From Serinus canaria (lineage: Eukaryota > Chordata > Aves > Passeriformes > Fringillidae): a stretch of DNA of 64,000 bases. A program made the translations under genes and the position numbers. The stretch spans positions 8,374,824 to 8,438,823 of the forward strand of contig NC_066321.1 in assembly GCF_022539315.1 (NCBI RefSeq). Reading direction: 5' to 3'. Of the stretch, positions 48,725 through 61,000 are shown in pieces (position 1 is the first letter of the stretch; each line of letters starts with the position of its first letter). Below the pieces are notes generated by a model. That model was given only the letters and a program-made list of their open reading frames with translations. It was not told the DNA's origin and made no database searches.

Positions 48725-49260
48725 GGACCGGCGGGTTGTAATGAGTGTGTTTACCACGAGTGGCTGTAGCGGGAGAGCCGCGCCGAGCCGCGCTCTAATC
48801 GCGCCACACCTGTCAAGCTGAGTCTCATTATCTGTGTACCAAGGGCAAAGCTCATTTTGTCAGGAGTGGTTTTCGAAGAACTAACAACTGCCTGGGGAAG
48901 CATACAGGACTGTCGGCCAGTAGACGAGTCACTTAATTACCAATCAGAGCGGCAGAAGTGAATTCCTAATGTTCTTTAGTACGGACCCAGCTAATCACCG
49001 GGATGTGCGTCTCACCTTATCAGGGTGCCTGTACCAACCGTTCATTTCCAGCACCAATCTGATCCACGCGTTCCCAGAGCTCTGATAGGCTGCCAGGGAT
49101 GCCGTGCTCGGGACACAGCGGTTCACCAGGCAGGCGTTATCCCACCGTGTAACCCGTCTGATCGCCTCTTCCCCTTCCCATCATCAGCTGGTAACAGGGT
49201 GGCTCTTGGCAGGGGACGGTCACCTCTGCGGTGACCTCGGGGCTCCCTCTGAAGCACGTG
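48725..49260. promoter_or_regulatory. CpG-dense patch, candidate promoter or CpG-island enhancer
   Basis: By eye I count roughly 30 CpGs in about 530 bases, with about eleven packed into 48728-48804 (gccgcgccgagccgcgctc and aatcgcgcc). The flanking kilobase has almost none. Motifs seen include an inverted-repeat-free CCAAT box (ccaatcag, 48940-48947) of NF-Y type, an E-box CACCTG at 48807-48812 overlapping a T-box-like cacacct, a TALE core tgtca at 48811-48815, and GATA-type sites at 49016-49021 (cttatc) and 49083-49088 (tgatag). Short frames run through it but no first exon is recognisable. It may be the promoter of an unannotated transcript or a constitutively unmethylated enhancer. Confidence 0.5.
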
Positions 49261-52009
49261 TGCACACATGCAAACTGCTCCATAAGACAAACACAGGGCT
49301 GACCTTGCAGTGGATTATATTTCAAAAGCCATGTATACACATTACCTATGCCCCCAGAACTTTCCCATGGGATAAATAGCATTATCCTTACTTTACATAT
49401 TGGGAATGGAGACAAACTTCTGGCCTGTGACAAACATTTAGCTCTCTGCAGTGCAGTTGAGTAATGCTGTGTCCTTGGGGGCAACTCCTGAAGGACTTGG
49501 TGGGGCTGTGGTGACCTCACTTTCTCTGGAGCCTGGGAGCATCTCTTCATCATTGCAACTTAGCATGTTTGTCACTAAAATTAGGAAATGCAAAAAGTCC
49601 ATTGTTCTCTTCCCCAGGAGCTGATGGTGTTGGGCTCTCCATGAGCCTACTCTGAGCAGTACCAGTTCAAATGCACAACATGGGGTGCAGGCAGGTTTCA
49701 GTTCTGAGTTCAGATGAGGTTCCTCATTGTTTTCACTGGGTTTCTCAGATAACCAAGGGTTGCAGAAAAGGGCTGGTGAAATCATCATTAGAATTGAAGA
49801 GATTCTCAGCCTAGATTATCAGACTATACTTCATTTGCTTTTTGCCATTTATTTTTAGCAACACTGGTCTCTATACAGAACATACTGCTGCTTTTTAGGA
49901 AGCTGATTCTTTCTTACTCTATTTGCAGATGACAAATGATAGGCAAAAAACACCATGCAGGAAAATTTTGCTTAGCATATGCTAAACTAACTGGGGTGAG
50001 ACCATTCAGATATTCTGGAGTGCTAATAGATATCGGAAAATCCAAAGTGACTGCCTGCCAAAAGAGATTTTGCATTTCATTTATTGCAAAATAGCTGCAG
50101 AAGTCAAAAACTCTGTTTATCACAGATGTAAAAAGAGCAAAAATCTCCATAAACACTTAAAAATAAAGTAAGCAGAACTGTTCCTCCCTCCCCAGCAAAG
50201 TCATCACCACCATCAAAAATGGTAGAAGAGATTTATGAGATGATTCTGCTAGGTGACACATGGGCTTCTTCTTTCCTGGTGATTGGAGGCATGGAGGGGT
50301 GCTGGGCAGCAGAGACCCTCTGGGTATTATCTGGACTTTGTGTTTGGGACCACTCCTTGAGTGATGTTGGGTAAGGTTCTTTTTATTTATTTTGTCTTGT
50401 GGGAGTGAATTGTCATCTTCTGAAATGACAGCTACACTCACCTCTCACCAGTGTTCTGAGTGATTAACCAAAGTGAACTCTCTAATTCTAGCCAAATTAA
50501 TGCAAACCAGAGGAAGATGAGAGCAGGAGGAGGAAAAGTGGAGGGAACCTCAACTACACAAACATCTGTGTCTTAGTGTTATTCATTTCCCTCGTGCCAT
50601 AGCTTATCCACTGGTGAGGAGAACACGGCAAGCAAATGAAAACAAGTGCAGACACTGTCAGCGTAGAAATGTCCCCAGAGCAGTTTGTGAGCAGCAGGAG
50701 CTGGGACCAGGTCAGCAGGATTCTATCCATACTGATTTCTATTCCCTGCTGAACTATCAGATCTTCAAGAAGCCAGCACAGCACTGAAGGCTCACTGCTG
50801 GGCTGGGAGCCCCTCTCAGTGTTTAGCTCTGGGGCCACACATCACACCACATGGCTGCTTATTGGAGAAACTACCAAGGAATGCTGGATTCAGGGGCCAT
50901 ACACCACTGCTATAATATTCCTGCCTTGCCCTGCATTTCCTTTCTTATGGTGCAATCTTGCAAGGCAGTTAAACATGTCAAAGTCAAGCTTGCTACCAGT
51001 TTTACAAAGAGTAAGATCTAGTATTTCACCCCAAGTTAAGGCAGCCTTTGCCAATTTGCTGGTAGGGCTCTGCACAGGCAAATTAGTGGGAAGCAGTAGA
51101 AAGAATCGAAGCAATGAGTAGGGAAAAAAGACAGCTTGGGATAGCCAGCAAAATAGAAATGAACCTTGTAGCAGAGGAAGAAAACAGATGCTTTGTTTTG
51201 ATTGTTCATTGTCAGTCTCATTATAACTTTCAAGCTGGCATGTTACTTCAGCTTTATTGGGTTTGGTTTCTTTTCCCAGCTTTCAATGCAGATGATGTCC
51301 TGATTGCTCTATTCTCAGGCCAAGTACAGCCTGACCTCTCCCTTTAGTGCAGTAAGTGGCATTCATCTCCCTCTTACGCTGGCAAAGGGTGAAGAAGAGG
51401 TCAGCAGCCCTAATAATTGCATCTTGGACCTCTTTGTTGGTATGGTTATATGATTCTTTGTTTTCTGTTTTATGACTGACAAGCTCTCAAAAACCTTCTG
51501 GCACTCAACTTTTGCAAAACTGATAATTTTAGCTGGGGGAAAACTCTTGGTATTGCTAATCTTTTGTTTTCAGTGGAGGGGGCTTTTATAAAATGTGTAA
51601 TTCCTAATCCAACTGACCCACATCCAAGACTCTGAATGCATTGAGTCGAAATATTGAATTGGAAGTAGTTTGATGCAATCAAGTATCTGGTCAAACCAGA
51701 GCAGTATTTTGAGGCAGATGTCGTTTGGATGCTTCATGCCCCTGTGCTCTTTATGGGCCATTACTGTCCATGTTTTTTATTTTGACCTCCCACATGATAG
51801 GCACTGTGGGATCTCTTGGGAAATGGCTTACTGAGAGGGAGGGGTGGGAGGGACACCAAGCTGTGACACCTGGGAGGTGATGGCCAGCTCTTGCTTGGCT
51901 CATATTGCCATCATTTGTTACAAAATCAGCCCCCAACTAATTTATTTTTCTTTCTTCTCCTTACTCCAAGAATTAAATATTCCAGGTCTTCCAGAGCTAA
52001 AATTCTCAC

Positions 52010-52012
<3 letters not shown>
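49261..52012. other. Non-coding sequence
   Basis: No gene is recognised. A 116-codon minus-strand frame (49438-49788) and a 100-codon plus-strand frame (50819-51121) have no identifiable domain. The composition is ordinary. Confidence 0.6.

Positions 52013-52040
<28 letters not shown>
52013..52040. repeat. Poly-T tract (28)
   Basis: Uninterrupted T run after ctcacccc. Could mark the tail of a minus-strand retroposed sequence lying to its right, but nothing in that sequence is recognisable. Confidence 0.95.
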
Positions 52041-53479
52041 GTGCTGGAGGTAGGTTTCATGTCTCCATAACAGTAGCTGAATCTAGAGATGGTGGTGGAA
52101 ATTCCCAGGATGAACTCAGTCTCACTTTCAATGCTATTAGTTTTAATGCCTCCTTTTATTTTTGAGGGCTTTGGGAGTAGAAATATAGGGGATATCTAAG
52201 CCCTACATCTTAAATTCTCTCACTGTATGTGATCTCTGTGATCGCTACATCAGAAGTGCCTATTGCAAGATGTTGTTGAGTCCCAAGAGAAGGGCAGAGG
52301 AACAGTAACAAAAGAGGTAATGTTTGACCAAACTTTCTTAAATTTCAAACACTTGGACTTATTTTTCTCATTCTCTCAAGACCTTCGGGGAACTAATTCT
52401 TGAGGTTTAACAGAAAGAAGCGTCTGATCATTCTCTCCATATCATCCAGGCCTCAAGTCATACACAATATTCTAAAAGCAGCTTTGTGTACATATAAGAA
52501 AAGGAGCTGTTGCCTTTGTCTCACAGCCCAGAATTCTGTTTGATTTTCTTTTTGGTTGCCGCATTTTCCCTTAACCAGTCACTTAATCTGATGTGTATTA
52601 TCACTCCCTGATCTCATTACGTCCTTCCTTGAACTTGCATGTTGCTTGAACTGTCTTAGAGGGAAAAATACCCTTAAGTGAGTCAGTAGTTCAATTCCAG
52701 TAATAACTTTACATACTTGTCTGGGGTTTTTTAGTGAGAAGCTGGGCAGTCCTGTGCTTATGTTATCTAGTGAGAGTGACTGGGCAGGGATTTATTGTTT
52801 GGATAGTTTTGGTTTTTTTCCACAAAACCTCTCTCCCACATGGAATTGGAGCCAAGGGCTGTGATGCTGTGAGCAGTGGCTTGGTGGGTACAGGGCCAGC
52901 ACTTTCTGGGAAGACCAGACTTCCTTTCCACATTGCTACAGAAATAAACCTGAACAGTAAACCTGAAACCTCATGGAAACCCTTGGCTTGCCTGGTGCTG
53001 CCTGTTTGCTTTGTGTAAAGTCAGATGGCCTGATCCTTTCCTAGAATGCTGATTTTACTCTGCCTAAACTGCCTGGTTGGGCTACCAGATGTACAAAATA
53101 GGGATGCTGGATAGCTCTTCTCTGACATGAGGAGATACTGGACACACTTCCAAATATGGAGAAAAATAAGGAGTTTTTAAAAAATACTGTGGTATGTAAT
53201 GCTAAATATAGGCAGAACAATAGCAGAAAGAAAGTTCTATAGGTTTTTCCAAGCTTGCTGGCTTAAATGATTCTCTCATTCTGTATCTAATGATTGCCAG
53301 GCATGCTTCATGGCACAAAAAGTAATTTTGAAGAGGAGACTTTTAAATACTTTTTTCTCTGTTTTTCAGAAACAATTAGAATGTCAAAAAATTCACAGTA
53401 TCTTATTCTTTCAAATACATAATGCAGTCTTTTTTTTCATTATAGATATGCACTGTGATATTCAGGTGCATTGTAGCTC
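52041..53479. other. Non-coding sequence
   Basis: Unique DNA with no gene or known element recognised; frames are below 95 codons. Confidence 0.6.
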
Positions 53480-53609
53480 AAAAAAACATAAAAAACAAAC
53501 AAAAAACAAAAACAAAAAACAAAACAAAAACAAACAAACAAACAAAAAAAACCCCCAAAAATCCTAACACAACAAGAAAAACCCCAACCAAACAGAAAAA
53601 CAACAAAAG
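53480..53609. repeat. A/C-rich low-complexity tract
   Basis: Alternating A runs with single C (aaacaaac-type units) give way to acccccaaaa and aaaccccaacc segments. The composition mirrors the complementary strand of the G/T tract at 39804-39951, so both may come from the same mutational process or family of tails. Confidence 0.9.
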
Positions 53610-53810
53610 CTTGAGCCCTTAGGAAGTGGTGGAATTAAGGATAGCTGCAAATTTGTGGGCAGTCTGAAAAAAAACTGTGAGCCTGGGACAAACATGGCTC
53701 TAACACAAGCGGCAGAAGGACAGATCTCAGATTTACAAATAAGCACTGACCCATTTAGATCTCTATTGCTTGAAAACAGATCAAATATTTAAAATATATA
53801 TGGAGAAGTC
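53610..53810. other. Short non-coding gap
   Basis: Unique sequence between two low-complexity tracts. Nothing recognised. Confidence 0.6.
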
Positions 53811-53824
53811 GGGGGGGGGGGGGG
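53811..53824. repeat. Poly-G tract (14)
   Basis: Fourteen consecutive G between aagtc and tggcgc. Poly-G runs this long are rare compared with poly-A or poly-T, can form quadruplexes, and are error-prone in sequencing. Confidence 0.95.
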
Positions 53825-56800
53825 TGGCGCTGGCTCCTAGGCATAACAGTGCACAGGCCAGTTTCTAACACAAAGTTAATTTTCATTCTGAAGTTGTTCT
53901 TTGTTAAATGATGCCAAAGCTAGAGGTTTGTGTGATGGAAACAATGCTGGTCTTGAATGAATTCAGAAGTGGGTGCCATCCTAGCAGGAAGCCAGGTTTT
54001 TACTATAGCTCTTCATGGGAAATCACATAAATCACTCCTCTTGAGGACCATATGTCCTTCTGTCCCAGAGGTGGGTGTAGGATGCTCTGTGAAAAACATC
54101 TCTCTGGCTCCTGGGGCAGCATAGTTAAAGCCTCTCATGGTGTCCCAGAGATGTGCTCCAGCCTCCAGACAGCCGGGGCCAGCGCTCCATGTCAGGGTCT
54201 GTCCAGTGTCAGGAGACAGCAGCGGGCAAACACACAGGGGAGACCAAACACTCCCTCGTGTGCCACAGGCCAGAGCAGCTACTGTGCTTCTCCCACCCCT
54301 GGGCCTGCCAGCCTCCCACCAACCACAGCTATGCTCTCCTTTAAAGAACAAAACTTCAGGACATCTCTCAACGGCGTTGGGTTTCTAGAAGCACAAAGGA
54401 TACCCAAGGGGCATTTCCAGAGATCCTTAAGTGTGGTTATAGCCCCAGAAGGCTCCTCTTGTGGAATCCAAATCCTGCTGGAATCAAGACCTTTTAATGT
54501 AGAAGAATGGTTGAAATGAGCTTTTGGGCTCACACAGCCCCTCACTGGGCGTCCTGAAGACAGTCAGTTGTGCTGTGAGCTGCTGGCTCCATACTCAGCT
54601 TAATCCATCCAGCTTTTAGGAAATTCACCTGGTGATCTTGTCGGACCAAGAGCTACATTGTTTCATCCATATAATAAACCAGCTTAAACCTGTAAGTGTA
54701 ATCCTACTTTTCCTCTCTTGAAAAAAACTAAATAACCTGACCACACGTGGTATTTTTGTTGCAGAAACAGAAATTACTTTGTTTCAGGTACTTTTGCCTT
54801 CCCTCTTTTAGAAGCAGAAGTCCAAACACATCAAAGCCTACCTAAATTTATTTCTGCCCAGTGGATGTGAGGGAGAGAAACCCAAAATCCAGCTGGGATG
54901 AAGTGTGTGCTGTAAGCATGATTAAATGATTGTGAATGATGGAGATTGTTTCTGTTTACTATGTGTTCCATCATAAAGCTTTATGGAAAACATTCCTGGA
55001 GAGGAATAGGTGAACAAGATATTCCTACCATGAGCACTTCAGGTTCAGAAGTTCACCTTTAATATGAACATTGCAGATTTTTTTTCACACTCTAAGAGAT
55101 ACCTGTTTCTTATTTCATATAAAATGTGCTCAGCAGTCTGTGCTAGAGGTTTCTTGGTCTGTCCTTATTTCTGCTCAGAGAACAAATGTCTGCTAATTCC
55201 ATACTTGAGAAAGATGTTGAAATATAAATGTATCACCTCCTCTGCCTGGGTAAGCAGAAAGGAAGGAGGGCAAAAGCTCAGGCCACACTGAAAAAACCTC
55301 CCCAAGGTGCAGAGCGGCCACTCCTGATCTGCTTGTGCTGACTATAAAGAGCCACAACAAGAAAAGGACAGGAAAAACCCATCAATTTCTCAACTGCAAA
55401 TAGAGAGAAAACACCAGTTTTAAAAGAAATTTGAGTGCTTAACAGTGAAATTAGGTTCTCTGTGTTTGAAGCTGTATTAAATCCCCATGATCCAATATTC
55501 CAAGAGTTAACATTCCTTTATTAACATGGCCCCAAGCAATAGCAAGTGCAATGCTCCTGACAGACATTCTGATGTTTCCTATTGGTATTACATCTAGTTT
55601 ATCTGAGGAGACATTTTCCACTTGATAAATGTGTCTGCTTAAGGGCAGACTGAAGAAGTCATCTAAACATATATTTTCAAGATGACTAGAAAACTTGTTT
55701 CCTTTGTACTTCCACATCTTTAGCCTACCTTGAAGCTCAGAGAAGCTGGAATTTTGGGAGGGGAGAATAAAATTTGAATGAAAATTTTCTTTTTCTTCAT
55801 GTTAGTAACCTGCAAGCCTGAGGATGGAAGCAGGAGTTGCAAGCTGCTTATGGAAATGCAAGACTGGTGCCATAAAACAGCAGCCACCTGTCTTAGAGTA
55901 CTTTTCTCTCTCATCTGTATGCTGAGGTCTTTCCTAAAGCTGTGTGTGAGCAAGATGAGAGAGGAGCAAAAAAATTCATACTTTTTGGTTTTGGCTTTTT
56001 TTGTTTAATGATTCTTAGTGGATGCAGGTAAAAATCTGTGTCCAAATTACAGGAAAAAGTTGATATGCTCAAAAAAAATTCTTCCAAGCTTCATAAATCC
56101 ACAAAATATGTAAACCTCTCTTCTACTGCCCAGAAATATGCAAGAAGGAGTGTTTACTGAATGACCAGGAATTGCACTTTTAAGAATGTTTTGCATGTTT
56201 CCCATTATGTAAGAATCATATGGGAACAAGACTGAAATTTCTTATGAATCTACACCATAAAATTTAATCCTGGCAATCATTTATCAAGAGACATTTTTCA
56301 TTGCAGACCTGGATGAACCGTGCTTCATCTGCTGTGCTTTCATGTTAACAAAGGAAAGGATTATGTTACAAAATAAACAAGTCTCCTAATGAATATAAAC
56401 TATTCTCAACTGTGCTGATAACAAATAGGCCAAGGTTAAAGAGCTAAATAAAGCATATTGCCCTGAAATGCAGTAATGACAATTATGACTTATCATGATC
56501 CATTAAACAGATCTGCTCTTTTCTCTTTTTCCATTGGGGAATTTGGCAAAAAGATTGGTTTTGCAGCCTCAGAGCTGTACCACTACTACAGCCACTCCTG
56601 GTCTTGTTGGTATGATAAATTACCTCACATAGGCAAGGGATCACTTTTGGCATTCATTAAATCACTATTACAGGCCCACTCCTTTTGCTTCTTGCTCTAG
56701 GATTTACCACCCACTTTTTCTGCTAAAGAAGACTGAAGATCAGAGCGCAAAACTTTTGTGAAAAGTAGCAGAAAAGAGGCAGCAAGAACAAGACATTGTA

Positions 56801-58000
56801 CACTGGAGTGTTCTCAAGGTTGTAGCTATTTGGTATATACTTTATGGGCATGTAGGTCTTGGAGAACAGAGCCTTGGGTATTATACATGTATGTACAGAA
56901 AGCTTTCAAAATGCTTTAAACCCATTTTTTATAGTGAAAAGAAATAAATGTTCCTGCTGAGGACGATTTTGTTCAGGAACCATTCTAAGCATATGGTCCT
57001 GGTTCTGCATCCTGACAGCATTTGCTGTTGACTTCACTGGGACTTTGAGCAGAAAAAAAGGCTGCACAGGAAGACCCACAACTCTTAGAGAGTTCAAGGG
57101 GAACTCTAACAGTGACAGTAAAGTTACTGCACTCACAGGTGATGTATTTTTCTCCAGAGCTGGTCTCTGAGCTGTGTGTCTGTTCTCCTGTAGCAGCCAA
57201 AGGCATAGTGGATATTTGTTATAGGAGGAGCTGGATCACAGAAGCAGGGGAATATTTTTCTTTGTCTGACTCCAGTTAGTGCTTTGGGCATTGAAGATGG
57301 ATTATTTCCTCAGGTCTGCCCCGGACTCCTCTGCATACTGGACAGAGACTGGTATTGCCACAGTAGCATCAACACATGGCATGTGGCACTCAAGGGAGAT
57401 AAAATACCCCAGTCTCCCTCCACTGATAGGGATGAGCCTGATTGCACATAATCTGTAGGTGCTTCCAAACCTTGTGTATAACTGGATATGATAATATTCC
57501 TCCTTTCCTACTCTCTGGCTGTCATGTCTATTTAAACTGAAAATTCCTTAGGACAGCTTGCAACCCTTGAGTTACAGGTATCTCATACATTTATCCATGA
57601 GATTAACAAGGATGTCTGGGTGCTTTTAAAAGAATATGATAGTAAATATCTCTCTTTCTATCAGTATCTCCCACCCCTACAGAGTCTGAAGTAATCAAGT
57701 GATTCTAGACAGTTCTGTCCTGACTGTTTTCTGTTCATTTCCTTTACTCTGCTTCATGGATTGTTCTTTCAGGTCAGCAGACACAAAACCAAATAGCTGT
57801 TTTCAGCAAGTCCCTTTCCTTTTGCTGCTGTCATGAACTGGCAGCATACTTGACTATACCCCTTTGTGATTTACAAACTGTTCTAGGAATCAGAGAAAAT
57901 ATGCCTTAGAATAGGATATTATAATGATGATTATATGATTATAAAGATCAGTTTCTGTTAATTGCTGTTTGCAACTTACAGAACAATTGGGAAATAACTT
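53825..58000. other. Non-coding sequence, GC-richer at 54050-54340
   Basis: The GC-richer patch gives a 155-codon plus-strand frame (54052-54519) and a 112-codon minus-strand frame (54013-54351) that overlap. Neither has a recognisable family signature. The rest is AT-rich unique DNA. Confidence 0.6.
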
Positions 58001-61000
58001 TGAAATTATATGAAATTTGAGACAAGAAACTTTTAGAAAGCTGTATTGGTGGATTTCATTCAATGAATTTTTGGAAAGAAGAAAAGTCATATTAACCCAT
58101 TTCAGTTTCTGGATATAGTATATCATTTTAGATTAATGCTTTTAACATTTCAAGGTGCCATTCTGGAATACAATGATCTATGGTATTCATCAATTTCAAC
58201 ATCTTTTGTTATAAATTAAGAATAGTACCTTCCGAAAGCTCTCACATCAAAATTTTCATTTGAAATAATAAAAGTAAAGTGCGTCACTCTGACTGACCAT
58301 ATTTCATGTCCCCTTTTCTGATTCTCCCAGCTGTGGTACTGCTGCCATTATTATTAAAAGAGATGGCATAAAACAAAAATAGAGAGGTTGGAAAATGTGT
58401 ACAACACTAAAACACTAGGGTATTTTCTACCTTCTCTGAAGAATTCACCTGTAAATAGTAATCAAGACCAGCACACTCTCCTGAAATCATTTTCTAAATC
58501 TCTCATGCTATTTGGAGACTCCAGGTATCTCAGAATCTGACTGCAATGCCTGAATTCCCAGCTTTTCCTTGCTGGTGACTCTAGTCAGAACTTGTCAGCT
58601 GGGCTTCACTCTGTTTATCAAAATTCTTGCTCCACTCCAACACTTGCACTGTAAGCTCCTTGTGACCAATTTCTGTTACATATCTCTCTATAGGCTTTCA
58701 GGGACCTTTTTCTTTGAGTTGCTAAAGCAGGAACAAGGAATGCTTTCCAGTGTGTTTCAGACACCTTCCCTCAGTGGATCTTGACCCTCAAGAAGTACCT
58801 CTGTTGTTTCTGATCATTTCAGCCTGCAGTTGTGGATATTCATCCCTAGTGATTCCACTTTTTCTCTAATGCTCTTCTCCACTAGGATTTCACCCCTGGT
58901 GTTTGGTCAGTGCTCCCAGGGAGGCTATTCCAGCCCCTGTTAATGTGCAAACAAACCTGGCTCAGGTCCCGTGTTTCCAGCTGGAAAACATCACCTTGCT
59001 TAGTACAGGGTACTGAAGTACCAAAGAGTATAAATTTTGGTAGAATATACCTGATCCCCTCCACTTGCCATTCCATGCTCTGGAATGGATTTGAAGCCTT
59101 TCAGAGGACAGCTGGAGAATAACTTTCTCCATCAGTCACAGCATCTAGCCCCTAGTTGTGGCACCATTCCTGCATTTCCCTGTAAAATCCATTGATTTCT
59201 TGAAACTGTGGTAATCTGCATTCACTCCATGTTCTCAATAGGGTTTGGATAATTGTGACTGAATTCTGAAATGCATTTCTTATTAGCCCTTTCATTTTAA
59301 TGGAGTGCAGAGGCAGAGAGGAAGCATGAGAATCTAGTTTTAACCCTGTCCTTTATACAAGGTTGTGGTTTTATCTACCATTTTACTCTCTTCACAGTTC
59401 TTGTCATGAAGCTGGATTGATATTGTGCTGCTTCTATTCTTATTTGGTATGTGAATGAGGTGTCACAATTTCATTGCCCTGTGTACTGTGTTCCCATATC
59501 TGTAGAAATATCTACATTTTACATACATCTCAGAAAGAGTAAGGATACAGGCATGGAATGCAAAGTATCTTATACTCTCCCAACTTACCAAAGTCTGTTC
59601 AGATGGAATTGTTGCCTCTGGCTTTTTACTTAAACTCTTGTAATACAACCCTAAAACTGGGTCTGATTTGCAAAAATCCTGCTCAGCATTCTTATATTGT
59701 CAAATTTAAATAAACTATTAAGTCTGATTACTGGCAGAATAAATTCCACTTCAACACAGCTCTCTTTATTTTAAAAAAGGCTAACATATTATACCTTTAT
59801 GCCTTTTTGTTTAATAGAGCTATCTAAGTATACCTATGGCCCTCATCACCATTGTATGGAAGTGCTTCCAAAGTACTTAATAGAAATTACAACAACCTCT
59901 TTTTCAGTGATGAACTGAAGCTCTGCAGATCATACACTTTCCCTGGGCTCTTCTGCAGGAAGGTCAACAACCTTCATTTCCTTCTTACGCCTCTCCTAGC
60001 CTGCCCTTGGGAGTAGCCATCTCCTTTTTGGCTTTCATTACTCCAGCCAAGGCAAATAATAGAGAGACCTTGTTATTAATGTTCTCATTTAAAAATCTAT
60101 TATGGTATTTAGAATGATGAGGTCTGACTCTAAGTCAAGGGAAGATTAATTACATGACACTAGTGAAAACAGGATGTGACAGTCTTTGGACTGATACAAG
60201 GAACTGTCCCAATAAATCTGAGCTTGCACAATTGCCACAGTAAAGTGTGCACCATGTGCCAGCATTCAAAATCTTCCTCTTGAGTCATAAGCAGTTACCA
60301 GGACGTCACTTTTTTATCTCTTCGAGGCTTTACTATGGCAAGAAGAAAGGTATTTCTTAATATACATTCCCAGAGAGAGGGATGAAAGGAGCATCTCCCT
60401 GAAAGAAAAGAGATTGTTGACCCAACCTTATTTTTTTTCATTCTCTTCCTTTTAATTTTTTGTACTCAAAGTAAAATGTGGGAGTACTGTCTTTCAACCC
60501 TAAAACAAGTTACAGCCCTTACTGTACTGTCCCTTCATCTTTTAGCACCTGTTGCTCCAAAATCTCTGTCCTAATGGCCAGCAGTTTTCTCACACTGGGT
60601 CTTGGCCTTTAAAGACCTACTTGGCCTAGGATTTGACTCTGGAAAAAGTTGTCATTGCCTCCGTTAGCAGTTAACCCACTGAAATTTATATGTATTTATG
60701 TAGCTATAAATAAACTCTTAGTTTATGCAGTCTGTGTAGAGTAATCAGCTAGATCAGCATATAGCAGCATGTGGAGCAGCAACAGAAATTTTCATGCCTC
60801 TAATGCCAAGGGAGTTTACCCCCAAAGTCCTGCAGCAATCTGTCTAAAAATGCCTGTTAAAAATTGCTGCACTTAAGCTTTGTGCCCTTATTCAGCTGCC
60901 AGGTGAAACAAAACTAATTTGTGTAGCTGAGCAGGCAGACACTCAGGGTGGGCAAAAAAGGATGATGTGAAGGGGAGAACTGCCCATGGGTGGGAAGCTC

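Noticed and set aside
49137..49553. 138-codon minus-strand frame beside the CpG-dense patch
   Set aside because: Considered as a possible first exon, but no domain, signal peptide or Kozak support can be argued, and it runs well beyond the CpG-dense part.
54052..54519. 155-codon plus-strand open frame in a GC-richer patch
   Set aside because: Overlaps long frames in other phases on both strands. Low stop frequency follows from composition; no family likeness.
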